Assembly (NCBI RefSeq): GCF_030816915.1
Contig: NZ_JAUSYN010000002.1
Span: forward strand, 2,555,501-2,619,500
Reading direction: 5' to 3'
DNA length: 64,000 nucleotides
From: Streptomyces sp. B3I8
GTDB lineage: Bacteria; Actinomycetota; Actinomycetes; Streptomycetales; Streptomycetaceae
A program made the position numbers and the translations under genes. Under the pieces are notes generated by a model that was not told the origin of the DNA, did no database searches, and worked only from the letters and a program-made list of their open reading frames with translations. Shown in pieces: positions 26,070-34,919 of the stretch (the stretch's first letter is position 1; every line of letters begins with the position of its first letter).

Positions 26070-26726
26070 TCGCCGCGCCGCCCGCACAGGGTACCCCCAG
26101 GGGTGAATGAGAAGCCTGCAGTGCTGACTGGGTTGCGTCAGAGCTGATGTGCTCCGATCCAGTGCTGGACAGAATAGCGGAACTATTCAGTTCTGAATGA
26201 CGTTATCCAGATCCGCAACATCGCCCTCGCGCTCTCGCACGTCAAAGGCCTGCCCGCCGTCCTCCGTCTTGGTAAGGAAAGGGGCCCGCCGTACCTCCGC
26301 CCCTGAAGCAACTGGTGGGCCGCCGTGTTCAACTGCCGGGGGGCTGGGGGTTTCTCGCCGTCTACGAGATGGCGTGGCTGGTGCCGGTCCGGGGCTGAGC
26401 GAGGCACACGTGGCGGGTGGTCGTTCGGCGCTCCCGGCGTCGTGGCGGGCTTTCGCCGGTTGGGGTTTTCGGGGTCCATGGATGCTCGGGCCGGGAAGTC
26501 GTCGGACCGAGCCGTCAGGCCGAGGAGTCGCCGCCCGGAAGCGTGGCGGTACGACACAGACACGGCCGGCCCGTAGGGCTTCGCAGAGCACCAGCACCAG
26601 GCCGCCGAAGCCCACCGCCGGGGGCCGATGCCGAACACGGCTTTGCGGCACGGCTCCAGCGCAATCCCCGGCGCGGAGGGATCGCTGAAAGGCTCGTTGG
26701 TTGTATGGGTGGGGTGCTCTCGTTGC
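26070..26726. other. Gene-poor, probably degraded region
   Basis: No convincing gene in 657 bases. Several overlapping frames are open only because of base composition. The minus-strand frame ending at 26187 closes with PFLTKTEDGGQAFDVREREG, which looks protein-like for about 35 codons but has no coherent upstream sequence, so it may be the tail of a lost gene. Confidence 0.5.
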
Positions 26727-27215
26727 TTACTGCAGCGGGGGCCCTATGTGCTCGGTGTCGTACTTGACCGCAAGCCCCTCGATGCGCGGGTCATTGTCAT
26801 TGATGACCCCGCCGTTTTCCTGAGCGAGTGCGGCGATCTCGTAGAACAGCCCGTCCGGGCCGGCGGGCGCGAACACGACCAGGAACCTGGCCTGCTCGTG
26901 TCCCACCACTCGGGGCGCGTGGGCCGTTCCGCGCGGCACCATGACGAGCGTGCCCGGCGTGCCGCTCACCCGCTGGTCGCCGAGTTGGAAGTCCATCCGG
27001 CCCTGGAGGAGATAGAAAAGCTCCTCGCTGTTGTGATGGATATGAAGAGGGGGCCCGAAGCCGGGCTCCGCCGTCCCCTCCATCACGGCGATGGAGCCTG
27101 AGCCCTGGTCGGCGGCGACCTTGCCGAGCAAGTCGGGGATCAGCAGGCCGTCGCCGGGGATCGGCCGACCCTCGCCGGCCGGCAGGACGATCGCCCCATT
27201 GGGCAGGTAGCTCAC
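26727..27215 (-). CDS. Cupin-domain protein
   Basis: 162-aa single-domain cupin. Motif 1 PLHIHHNSEELFYLLQG supplies the histidines and glutamate that usually bind the metal, and motif 2 reads PRGTAHAPRV. The GTG at 27215 follows GAAGGGAA four bases upstream; the long upstream frame lacks homology. Likely a small dioxygenase or isomerase-type or sensing protein; the substrate is unknown. Confidence 0.85.
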   Translation of the reverse strand: MSYLPNGAIVLPAGEGRPIPGDGLLIPDLLGKVAADQGSGSIAVMEGTAEPGFGPPLHIHHNSEELFYLLQGRMDFQLGDQRVSGTPGTLVMVPRGTAHAPRVVGHEQARFLVVFAPAGPDGLFYEIAALAQENGGVINDNDPRIEGLAVKYDTEHIGPPLQ

Positions 27216-27677
27216 GAGGTTCCCTTCCGTGGAAGCGGACTCTTCACGTGGAACACAAACGGACCGTACCCCGCTTATCCCGACCCGGCAAGGGGATTCA
27301 CGACAGGGCTTGATCAAGTTCCGTTCAGGTCGGGCGCGGGGGTGGTGCCCAGGATGAGGAGGGCTCGTTCTGGTTGGTCGCGGATGGCGCGGGTGGTCGA
27401 CCGCCGGGGTATCCATAGATCCACCCACCGTGTCCAGTCGGCCGAACCGAAACGTCATCCCAGCTCAACGGGGCACGAACTCATATCCGTTGTTTCCGCG
27501 GCCATTACCACCGGGACCCCGAGTGGAGGGGGTGGCCACCGGCGCACTCGGCGTGGGGCGGAGCTTCGGAGCAATACGCTCGGGTGGTTTGGCCGGTGGA
27601 GCCGACCAGTCGTCGCATGTGCTCGCTTACCTTCGTTCCGTAGTCACGCGACTACTTGGAGTGAACGGAGAGTTCGG
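27216..27677. other. Intergenic region with a possible gene relic
   Basis: 462 bases between the cupin and SGNH genes. On the minus strand, about 46 codons (approximately 27317-27455) read WTRWVDLWIPRRSTTRAIRD... and end at ...LLILGTTPAPDLNGT with a stop. A stop also precedes them, so this is probably a 3' remnant. The remainder holds the promoter regions of the flanking genes. Confidence 0.4.
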
Positions 27678-28787
27678 ATGCGTTCGACGTCTATGGGGCG
27701 GTTGGCAGCCCTCGCCCTGCCAGTCCGTCGTAGGGGAGTCATGCGGCGCCTTGTCCACCGTCAGCGGACGGGGGCGCTGGCCGTGGGGCTCGCGCTGGCG
27801 GTGTCCGTGCTGGTGCCCGCGGGCTCCGCCGGGGCGGCCGATCAGTACGAGTGGGCCGCGCTGGGTGACTCGTACACCGCGGGCGGGTTCGTCGGTGAGC
27901 CGCAGCCCCCGCTCGGCGACGCGTCGCGGGACGGCTGTGACCGCACCAGCGACGCCTACCCCGGCATCGTGGAGCGGGAGCTCGACGAGTTCCCGCCGGG
28001 CAAGTACGTCCACCTGACCAACGTCAGCTGCGGCAACGCCGTCATCACCGACATCGGCAGCACCAGGCAGACACCGATCAGCCCGGTCGAGCCCCCCGCC
28101 GGAGGCTGGCCCGCGGTGGACCCGCAGATCAAGCGGGCGGACCTCAACGACGGGACCGATGTCGTCACCGTCGGCGTCGGCGGCAACAGCCTGCCCTTCG
28201 GCGGCATGCTCCTCAAGTGTCTCGAACTGGGCGTGACGCCCGGCAAGTCGTGCCGCGAGTACTACACCAGTCCTCCCGACGGGGAGGAGAGCATCCGGGA
28301 CAAGCTCGCCAGGGTCCAGGACGAGTACGTCGAGATGCTGGCCAGGGTGCACGAGGCCGCGCCCAAGGCCAAGGTGATCACCGTCGGCTATCCGGCCGTC
28401 CTGCCGGAGCAGGGCAGTGACTGCAACCGCGCGTCCCTCACCGAGCTGGGCGCGATCAAGCACGCGGACATCGACTGGCTCCGCGAGAACGTCCTCGAGC
28501 CGCTGAACAACACGATCCAGCAGGTCACCTCGTTCTTCGGCGACCGCTACGTCGACGTGTACTCCTCCAGCGTGGGCCACGACGCCTGCCAGCCCGCGGA
28601 CACCAAGTGGGTCGAGGGAATCTGCGGCGACGCCGCCGACTACTGGCCCGCCAAGCTCCCCGGCACCCTGCTGAACTGCGCCCCCCTCAGCAAGCGGGTC
28701 ACCCTGGTCCATCCCAACGCCCAGGGCCACGCCAACGCCGCCGCCCACGTCGAACGAGCCATCCGCCTCGCCCTCCTCGATCTCTGA
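27678..28787 (+). CDS. Secreted SGNH/GDSL hydrolase
   Basis: 369 aa. A signal peptide with a long n-region (RRLVHRQRTGALAVGLALAVSVLV-type, cleavage after about AGSAGAA) is followed by block I ALGDSYTAGG with the nucleophile Ser, block III GVGGNSLPF and block V VHPNAQGHANAAAH with the catalytic Asp/His region replaced by xHPN. Six or more cysteines suggest disulfides (CDRTSDAYP, VSCGNA, LKCLE, SCREYY). It resembles the Streptomyces extracellular esterase/lipase SEST class. ATG at 27678 with GGAGAG upstream. Confidence 0.9.
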   Translation: MRSTSMGRLAALALPVRRRGVMRRLVHRQRTGALAVGLALAVSVLVPAGSAGAADQYEWAALGDSYTAGGFVGEPQPPLGDASRDGCDRTSDAYPGIVERELDEFPPGKYVHLTNVSCGNAVITDIGSTRQTPISPVEPPAGGWPAVDPQIKRADLNDGTDVVTVGVGGNSLPFGGMLLKCLELGVTPGKSCREYYTSPPDGEESIRDKLARVQDEYVEMLARVHEAAPKAKVITVGYPAVLPEQGSDCNRASLTELGAIKHADIDWLRENVLEPLNNTIQQVTSFFGDRYVDVYSSSVGHDACQPADTKWVEGICGDAADYWPAKLPGTLLNCAPLSKRVTLVHPNAQGHANAAAHVERAIRLALLDL

Positions 28788-28885
28788 CCGGCAGACTCAA
28801 CCGCCGCCGTGGCCACGGCACGTGACACATGCGCGACGCGGCCCGTCACACCTGGCCGCCCAGCGCGAGTGCCGTGGTTGCGGCG

Positions 28886-28927
28886 CGGCCGTCGTGTGTT
28901 ACGGGGCGGCCGTCGTGTGTTACGGGG
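28886..28927. repeat. Two-copy 21-bp tandem repeat at the YqeY gene end
   Basis: CGGCCGTCGTGTGTTACGGGG occurs twice head to tail. Each copy carries TTAC, and the upstream copy supplies the stop codon of the minus-strand YqeY gene. Confidence 0.85.
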
Positions 28928-29285
28928 CGCCGTCGCGCTCGTCGAGAAGGCGGAGCAGGACCTCGGCCTCCGTGCGGAGGCGGGTTGCTCGGGGGGCGTG
29001 GGCGGGGGACGTGAGTTGGGCTGCGGCTTCCAGGCGTTCGTCGGCCTCGGCGCGGACGATGGTCGCCATCTCGTGCTCGCTCAGTTCGCGGCGTGGTGCC
29101 TCGGTGGTGCCGGCGCCGGTCGGGGACTGTTCGATGGCCGGGCCGTGCGCGTCGGCTTCGTCGACGGGTACCGCTTCCGCGTTGTCCAGTGCGGCGAGTG
29201 TGACGCGCAGGGCGCTCACCGCCGCCTTGTCGCGGGCGCGCATCGCTTCGGGGAGGGCCTGGCGCATACGGAGACGTAGGGACAT
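28920..29285 (-). CDS. GatB/YqeY-family protein
   Basis: 121 aa, helical. MSLRLRMRQALPEAMRARDK and ALRVTLAALDNAEAV are the standard YqeY start, and the C-terminal RELSEHEMATIVRAEADER follows. YqeY is related to the C-terminal domain of GatB, the amidotransferase subunit that recognises tRNA; the free-standing protein's role is not settled. The stop is shared with the 21-bp repeat, so the C-terminus may vary between strains. Confidence 0.85.
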   Translation of the reverse strand: MSLRLRMRQALPEAMRARDKAAVSALRVTLAALDNAEAVPVDEADAHGPAIEQSPTGAGTTEAPRRELSEHEMATIVRAEADERLEAAAQLTSPAHAPRATRLRTEAEVLLRLLDERDGAP

Positions 29286-29523
29286 GTGGGGACCCTACGG
29301 TCGGGGGCCCGGGCCCCACAACGGAGTTCGCCCGGGGGCCGGTCTCCGGTCCGGGCGCACGACACCGGCCACCCGGACACGCTCGCGCCGCCCGTACTCG
29401 GGCCCGTACTCGAGCCCGTACTCGACGCCCTGCGCCGGCCGGTCCGGACGATCCCTCGTTGTCAGTGCGCTGTGTGAGGCTGTCCGGGACCCCGATCGTC
29501 CGAGTGAGCACCGGAGTTCAGCC

Positions 29524-30087
29524 ATGGCACCCCCCACTCCCTTGACCGTCGAGGAATGGCGCGCGTTCCTCGACGAACACAACACCGGCATCTTCGAGTC
29601 GGCCCGCGTCCGTGCGGCGATCGAGGAGGACCGGCAGGTCGTCAGCCCGGAGCGGTGGGAGGCCGGCTGGGCCGGTGCCGAGCCGGTGGGCGAGGAGGCG
29701 ATCGTCGCCGCCGAGGAGCGGCTCGGGGTGCGGCTGCCTCCCTCGTACCGGAACTTCCTCAAGGTCAGCGACGGTTTCGAGCGTGTCGGGCCTGTCCATC
29801 TGCTCCCGCTCGAGCGGATCGGCTGGTTCGCCGACCTCGACGACGGCCTCATCGACGCGTGGGCGGGCCCCGAGGACTTCGAGGAGTACCTCACCGTCCT
29901 CAAGCGGTGCGTGGTGATAGGCCAGGACGACGGCGGCACCGGCTGCTGGTGGCTGCTGCACGTGGACAGTGCCGGGGAGGACGGTGAGTGCACCGCGTAC
30001 GACTGGTCGGCCGGCGAGGCCGCGCTTCCCGAGCCGTACGACGACTTCGCCACCATGGTGCGGGAAGAGTCGAGGATGTTTCTGTAG
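29524..30087 (+). CDS. SMI1/KNR4 (SUKH) family protein, paralogue 1
   Basis: 187 aa. SUKH core: EEAIVAAEERLGVRLPPSYR, then NFLKVSDGF, and a WW/EDD-rich second half ending DDFATMVREE. SUKH domains are frequent immunity proteins of polymorphic toxin systems, but free-standing ones also occur. It shares about two thirds of its residues with the protein at 31912-32478, so the two are paralogues by duplication. No toxin gene is adjacent. ATG with GGAG upstream. Confidence 0.85.
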   Translation: MAPPTPLTVEEWRAFLDEHNTGIFESARVRAAIEEDRQVVSPERWEAGWAGAEPVGEEAIVAAEERLGVRLPPSYRNFLKVSDGFERVGPVHLLPLERIGWFADLDDGLIDAWAGPEDFEEYLTVLKRCVVIGQDDGGTGCWWLLHVDSAGEDGECTAYDWSAGEAALPEPYDDFATMVREESRMFL

Positions 30088-30102
30088 GGCTGTCCTGCTG
30101 CC

Positions 30103-30166
30103 CGCTTCCCCGGCATCCCCGGCTTCCCGGCTTCCCCGGCTTCCCGGCTTCCCCGGCTTCCCGCTT
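30103..30166. repeat. Short tandem CCCCGGCTTCCCGGCTT-type repeat
   Basis: About four imperfect copies of a ~20-bp unit built from CCCCGGCTTCCCGG, between the first SUKH gene and the monooxygenase. No gene overlaps. Confidence 0.75.
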
Positions 30167-30247
30167 TTACTTGGCCCTCACGGGGCCACGGCTACGGTGA
30201 CAGCGATTGATATGACATATGGCGTACGGCGTACGGGGGAGTTCACG

Positions 30248-31438
30248 TTGTCGTTATCCCAACGGGTTCAGGTAGTGATCGTCGGAGCCGGGCCCGCCGG
30301 CCTGGTGCTCGGGAACATGCTGCGGGCCGCGGACATAAGCTGTGTGATCGTGGAGCGGCAGGCCCGCGTCCACGTGGAGCAGCGCGGCCGGGCGGGGTTT
30401 CTCGCACCGGCCAGCGTCCGGGTCCTGGACGAGAACGGACTGGCCGGCGGACTGCTCGCGAAGGGGCAGTCCCACGGAACGTGCGCGTTCCGTGGCGAGC
30501 ACGGGCAGTTCGAGCTGAACTACGGCGAGCTGGGGCAGCGGCAGGTGCACACCGTGTACCCGCAGCAGTTGCTGGTGACCGACCTGATCGCCGAGTTCCT
30601 GGACCGGGGCGGGGACATCCGGTTCGGTACGACGGTCACCGGGATGCACGGCATCGACGGCGACAGCCCGTCGGTCGACTGCCTGGGCCCGGACGGTGAC
30701 ACGTACCGCCTCTCCGGGGAGTACGTGGCCGGGTGCGACGGCCAACGCGGCGCCGCACTGCGGGAGTTGCCGACCGGGGCGGCCGAGGCCTTCCGCCGCT
30801 ATCACGGCGTGACGTGGCTGGCGCTGCTGGCGCAGGCGCCGCCGAGCATGGAAGCGGTGACCTACGCGGTGCACGACCGCGGGTTCGCGGGGCACATGGC
30901 GCGCACCGCCACGGTCACCCGGTTCTACCTCCAGGTACCCCGTGGGGAGGACCCCGAGGACTGGAGCGACGCGCGGATCTGGGACGAGCTGGGGACCAGG
31001 ATGCGCACCGAGGAGTACGGGCCGCTGCGCGAGGGTCCGATTCTGGAACGGGCGACCGTGGACCTGAGTTCGGCGGTCAGCGTCCCCATGCAGTACGGGC
31101 GGCTGTTCCTGGCGGGCGACGCCGCCGGCCTGATCAGCCCTTCGGCCGCCAAGGGGGCCAACCTCGCCATCATGACCGCGCGGACCCTGGCCGCGGCACT
31201 GACCGACGCGCTGACCAGGGACGACCAGCGCGGGCTCGTCGGGTACTCCGATGCCTGCCTGCCACGCATCTGGCACGCGCAGGAGTTCTCGCACTGGATG
31301 ATCAACCTCCTGCACGGCCCCGCGGGGGACGACGAGGACGCCGTCTTCCTGCGTCGGTTGCAGCACGCGCGGCTGATGAGCCTGCGGGATCGGCGCAGCC
31401 ACCAGGATCACTTCGCCGAGAACTACGTGGGCATCTGA
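30248..31438 (+). CDS. FAD-dependent aromatic monooxygenase (4-hydroxybenzoate 3-monooxygenase-like)
   Basis: 396 aa. GXGXXG FAD motif VVIVGAGPAGLVLGNML at the N-terminus, a central CDGQRG (DG motif), and the GD motif LAGDAAGLISPSAAKGANL. Length and order are those of PobA-type flavoprotein hydroxylases. TTG at 30248 has a GGGGGAG ribosome site six bases upstream; ATG at 30212 is an alternative. The third codon (30254) is TTA, suggesting dependence on bldA. Tentatively it hydroxylates a 4-hydroxybenzoate-like aromatic with NADPH. Confidence 0.88.
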   Translation: MSLSQRVQVVIVGAGPAGLVLGNMLRAADISCVIVERQARVHVEQRGRAGFLAPASVRVLDENGLAGGLLAKGQSHGTCAFRGEHGQFELNYGELGQRQVHTVYPQQLLVTDLIAEFLDRGGDIRFGTTVTGMHGIDGDSPSVDCLGPDGDTYRLSGEYVAGCDGQRGAALRELPTGAAEAFRRYHGVTWLALLAQAPPSMEAVTYAVHDRGFAGHMARTATVTRFYLQVPRGEDPEDWSDARIWDELGTRMRTEEYGPLREGPILERATVDLSSAVSVPMQYGRLFLAGDAAGLISPSAAKGANLAIMTARTLAAALTDALTRDDQRGLVGYSDACLPRIWHAQEFSHWMINLLHGPAGDDEDAVFLRRLQHARLMSLRDRRSHQDHFAENYVGI

Positions 31439-31911
31439 ACGTCCCCGGGCCCCGGTCCCGGCCTGCCGGGGCGGGGACCCGTCCGCGATGAGCGGCGTTC
31501 CGCGATGAGCGGCGTTCCGCGTTCCGGCCGGTGCCGCCTGTCGTCCGGCTGCCGGTTCGACGACACCGGCCGGTCCCGTTCAGGCCGGTGGTCCGGGGTC
31601 CCTTCCGGCTGCCGGTCACCGGCGGTCCGGGCTCGCCTCGGCCGCCGGACCGGCGAAGGAACTCGGCGCCGGGCAGGGGCTGGAAGGGCGGCGGCAGGAG
31701 TGGGAGCCGACGTACACGCCCGCACCCCCGGCCTGCGGCGCCGCTGTCGTGTTCCCGCGTGTCAGGGGCGCGCCTGCCGTCCTCCGTCTCGGCAGCGGGC
31801 GGGAGGTGCGCGCGGCCTCGGTGACTCGACGGCCGCCGGTTGTCAGTGGGAGGTGTGAGCCTGTGTCAGGCAGGACCGACCTCACCGTACGAGACGACGG
31901 AGCGCACACTC
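31439..31911. other. Intergenic region with direct repeat and gene relic
   Basis: 473 bases. A 17-bp direct repeat (GATGAGCGGCGTTCCGC, two copies near 31487-31520) is followed by the degraded copy of the DUF6247-partner gene (separate entry). Nothing else recognisable before the second SUKH gene. Confidence 0.65.
31641..31735 (+). pseudogene. Deleted relic of the small partner gene at 25219
   Basis: CCGGCGAAGGAACTCGGCGC and GGCTGGAAGGG match the ERAKELGAEQALEG region of the gene at 25219-25506. The following TACACGCCCGCACCCCCG matches its YTPAPPPP region. The ~110 bases that separate these parts in the intact gene are missing. No partner copy of DUF6247 is visible next to it. Confidence 0.75.
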
Positions 31912-32478
31912 ATGACGACGCCCTCTCCCCTGACCACCGCGGAATGGCACGCGTGGCTCCGTGCCTACAACGCCAGGCTCTTCGACTCGGCCGACCTCCG
32001 TACGGCGATCGAGGAGGACCGGCAGGTCATCAGCCAGGAGCGGCTGGACGCCGGCTGGGCCGGTACGGAACCGGCGGGCGAGGCGGCGATCGTGGCCGTC
32101 GAGGAACGGCTCGGGGTGCGGTTCCCTCCCACCTTCCGCAACTTCCTGAAGGTCAGCGACGGTTGGGAGTACCTGGGGCCCGTCGACGTGTTCGGGACCG
32201 ACGAGATCGGCTGGCTCGCCGACATCGACGGTGACCTCCTCGAAGCGTGGGACCTGGACTGGTTCCAGGAGCACCTCGCCATACTCAGGCGATGCGTGAT
32301 GATCGCCCACGACGATGGTGGCAGTGGGTGCTGGTGGCTGCTGCACGCGGACAGCGTCCGGGAGGACGGTGAGTGGACCGCGTACGAGTGGTGGCCCGGG
32401 GACGGTATGGACCCCGAGCCGTACGACGACTTCGCGACCATGGTGCGGGAGCTGGCGGAGCCGTCATCGGGGGCGTGA
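31912..32478 (+). CDS. SMI1/KNR4 (SUKH) family protein, paralogue 2
   Basis: 188 aa. Aligns over its whole length with the SUKH protein at 29524 (shared EEDRQVxS, RLGVRxPPxxRNFLKVSDG, DDGGxGCWWLLHxDS, DDFATMVRE). ATG follows GGAG nine bases upstream. With the relic just upstream it suggests a duplicated and partly decayed module. Role as an immunity-type protein is inferred from the family. Confidence 0.85.
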   Translation: MTTPSPLTTAEWHAWLRAYNARLFDSADLRTAIEEDRQVISQERLDAGWAGTEPAGEAAIVAVEERLGVRFPPTFRNFLKVSDGWEYLGPVDVFGTDEIGWLADIDGDLLEAWDLDWFQEHLAILRRCVMIAHDDGGSGCWWLLHADSVREDGEWTAYEWWPGDGMDPEPYDDFATMVRELAEPSSGA

Positions 32479-32623
32479 TCGGGTGCGTGGCGAGCACCCG
32501 CCGCACGCCGTCCACCACCCGCCGTGCGCCGCCCCTCGATGCGGGGTCGGGACCCCGCCCCCGACGGGCGGCGTTCAGGCCTCCGGACCGGCTACCGTTC
32601 GTCGCCGGTCCGGAGGCCCGGTC

Positions 32624-33397
32624 TCACTTCAGGTGGCGGGTGAAGAAGTGGGACGCCGCCTCCCCCGCGTGCTGCGGGACGCCCGTGTGGCCGCCCATGT
32701 GGGCGTGCAGGGACTTCTCCTTGGAGCCGAAGGCGTCGAACAGGTCCAGGGAGGCCTGTCGGTCGTTGCGTTCGTCGTCCCACTGCAGCAGGACGTGCAG
32801 CGGGATGGTGACCTGACGGGCGTCGTCGAACGTGGCGCGCGGCAGGAGGCTGCCCGCGAAGAGCACGGCTGCCTCGATGCGTGGCTCGACCACCGCCAGC
32901 CGGGTCGCGAGGGAGATCACCCCGCCCGAGTACCCGACCGGGCCGTCGATCTCGGGCAGCGCGAGCAGGGCGTCCAGGGCGGTCCGCGTTTCCGGGACGG
33001 CCTGCTCGACGAGCGGAAGGACGAGGGCGTCGAGGATGTCGTCGCCGATCGGTTCGCCGGCCTCCATGGCCCGGCGCAGACCGGCGCGGGCCTGCTCCAG
33101 GGCGGGCAGGCGGGGCCGGTCACCGCAGCCGGGGAGCTCGATGGCGGCCGAGGCGAAACCGTCCGCCGCGGCGTGCCGGGCCCGTGCCACCAGGCGGGGG
33201 TACATCGTGGGCAGCCCGAGCGACGGGTGGCCGAGCAGGATCAGCGGGACGGGTGCGGCGTCGGTCGCGGACGCGGGCGTCCACAGGATGCCGGGGATGT
33301 CCCCGAGGGTGAACTCGCGCTCGACGACGGCGGTGTCGGTGATGCCGGCGGCGCCGGTATCGGCGTCGTCGAGGCGGTGTTCGGACGTGAAGTTCAT
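32624..33397 (-). CDS. Alpha/beta hydrolase (dienelactone hydrolase-like)
   Basis: 257 aa. Nucleophile elbow GYSGG at about 157-161, a long N-terminal beta sheet with LILLGHPSLG (HG oxyanion motif), and a C-terminal GGHTGVPQ with the catalytic His. This is the size and order of dienelactone-hydrolase/peptidase-like esterases. The substrate is unknown. Confidence 0.82.
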   Translation of the reverse strand: MNFTSEHRLDDADTGAAGITDTAVVEREFTLGDIPGILWTPASATDAAPVPLILLGHPSLGLPTMYPRLVARARHAAADGFASAAIELPGCGDRPRLPALEQARAGLRRAMEAGEPIGDDILDALVLPLVEQAVPETRTALDALLALPEIDGPVGYSGGVISLATRLAVVEPRIEAAVLFAGSLLPRATFDDARQVTIPLHVLLQWDDERNDRQASLDLFDAFGSKEKSLHAHMGGHTGVPQHAGEAASHFFTRHLK

Positions 33398-33446
33398 GGT
33401 CGTGCCTTCCGGGAATGCGCTGAGAACGGCGCTCCCGGGCGACGAC

Positions 33447-33530
33447 CTATCGCCCGACCGTGACTCCGGAGGAGAGCACCCACATCGATACGTTCACGGG
33501 TACCACCTCCTTCTTGTTCGGCACGGTCAT
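33447..33530 (-). CDS. Possible 27-aa leader peptide upstream of the hydrolase gene
   Basis: The frame MTVPNKKEVVPVN... to ...TVGR ends with TAG. An internal GTG lies just behind AAGGAGGTGG, a much stronger ribosome site than expected by chance, and TACCCT sits five bases before the ATG. It lies 50 bases upstream of the hydrolase ATG and could act as a leader. No conserved family is recognised. The 318-base gap 33398-33715 otherwise holds divergent promoters. Confidence 0.3.
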   Translation of the reverse strand: MTVPNKKEVVPVNVSMWVLSSGVTVGR

Positions 33531-33715
33531 CGGGAGGGTAACAGCGGCTCCCGTGGGCCCACCAATCATTTGATACGGCGGCCTCTCACGGTGGGGCGGC
33601 CGGGGAGGTGGGCCGCGGGGACGGCGGCGATGTCTAGGATCGGTGGCGGCATCGCGTGTCGGTCACCGGTCGGGTGAGGCATGGAGGTGCCGGGAGATGC
33701 CTTCGGAGGCATTCT

Positions 33716-34114
33716 TTGTCCGTCGAGTTGAATCACACGATCGTCCATGCCCGGAACAACCGGGAGTCCGCCGAGTTCTTCGCGGAGCTGTTGGGGCTCG
33801 AGATCAGCGGCGAGTGGGGGCCGTTCGTCGCCGTGGAGCTGAACAACGGCGTCACGCTGGACTTCGCCACCGTTCCCGAGCAGCAGGTCGCACCTCAGCA
33901 CTACGCCTTCCTCGTCTCCGAGGAGGTGTTCGACGCGGCGTACGCGCGGATCCGGCAGCGCGGCATCGAGCACTACGCCGATCCGCACCGCTCGCGGCCC
34001 GGCGCGATCAACCACAACGACGGTGGCCGTGGCGTCTACTTCATGGATCCGGCCGGGCATGCGATGGAACTGATCACCGTGCCCTACGGCGGTTGGCCGG
34101 CCGCCAAAGCGTAA
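33716..34114 (+). CDS. VOC-family (glyoxalase/bleomycin resistance-type) protein
   Basis: 132 aa. One VOC fold with paired beta-alpha-beta-beta-beta units: LNHTIVHARNNRESAEFFAE at the N-terminus, HYAFLVS and YFMDPAGHAMELITVPYGG at the end, with the His and Glu metal ligands typical of the family. TTG start at 33716 with GGAGG six bases upstream, preferred over an ATG at 33656. Ligand unknown; such proteins include dioxygenases and antibiotic-binding proteins. Confidence 0.85.
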   Translation: MSVELNHTIVHARNNRESAEFFAELLGLEISGEWGPFVAVELNNGVTLDFATVPEQQVAPQHYAFLVSEEVFDAAYARIRQRGIEHYADPHRSRPGAINHNDGGRGVYFMDPAGHAMELITVPYGGWPAAKA

Positions 34115-34328
34115 GGGCGTGCGGGCGTAAGGACGTAGGGGCGTAAGGGCGTAAGGGCCCGGATCGGGGGCCGGGCTCCGCCGGTGAGTGGCGCGGAGCG
34201 CGGCCCCCGGTCACGCCAGAGACAGGACACTGACGGGTCCACTGCGCACGGTCACGGACGGGTCCCCCACGGCCGGTTCAGGACGACCGACGCCGGGCGC
34301 GGACCGGGACCGGCGGGAGGCCCCGCAG

Positions 34329-34724
34329 TCAGCACTTGTCCAGCCAGAGGATGTCGTTGCGGAACCCTTCGGTGTCGAGGTAGACGTCACTCACCCACAC
34401 GTTGTGGTTGCCGAAGTCGTCGTCCGTCTTGAGCCAGACCGAGCTCGTGTGGCCGTTGCCCGTGTAGGTGAGGCCGTACGTGTAGCAGAAGAAATAGTTG
34501 CTGCCCGCGTACAAGGTGCCCGCGTGGGAGGAGTCGTGCCAGTCCGGTGTGAAGTGCGACCACTGGCTGACCACCGTGTTCATGTAGACCAATGACGCGG
34601 ACTGCGGCGCCGCGGTCGCCGTGTCCGAACCGGGCTGCGCCGAGGCGGCCTGGGTGGCGCCGGTGAGCAGTCCGACCGCGGCCAGCACGGCGAAAAGCCC
34701 GTTGCGCAGAGTGTGGCTGGGCAT
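34329..34724 (-). CDS. Small secreted protein
   Basis: 131 aa. Sec signal peptide (hydrophobic LFAVLAAVGLLTGAT, cleavage near AASA|QPG). The mature part (~100 aa) is rich in Trp, Tyr, His and Asp (SQWSHFTPDWHDSSH, YFFCYTYGLTY, VWLKTDDDFGNHNVWVSD) and ends with Cys, so one disulfide is likely. It resembles secreted SH3-like streptomycete proteins, but no function is known. ATG with GGGGGA upstream. Confidence 0.8.
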   Translation of the reverse strand: MPSHTLRNGLFAVLAAVGLLTGATQAASAQPGSDTATAAPQSASLVYMNTVVSQWSHFTPDWHDSSHAGTLYAGSNYFFCYTYGLTYTGNGHTSSVWLKTDDDFGNHNVWVSDVYLDTEGFRNDILWLDKC

Positions 34725-34919
34725 GAAGGTCCCCCTGGGTCGTGTGTGTCCCGCCGCGACGAGGTGCGCCGCGGCGGTCCCCACGTGTGGATGTGCAGCA
34801 CCGTAGGTCCGGCGGGTGGGTGGCCACCATCGTTTCGAAGGGGGTCGAAAGGTCGGGGCTGCGGGCCCGCCCGCGTACCGCGAGGAATAGCCGCGGTCCG
34901 CGTCCGTGTTGCGGTTCGC

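Noticed and set aside
26187..26651. 154-codon minus-strand frame in the gene-poor region
   Set aside because: Only the last ~35 codons look protein-like; the rest is compositional. Reported as degraded DNA instead.
28886..30166. Short repeats considered as CRISPR
   Set aside because: Units are tandem without spacers, two to four copies, and no cas genes are nearby.
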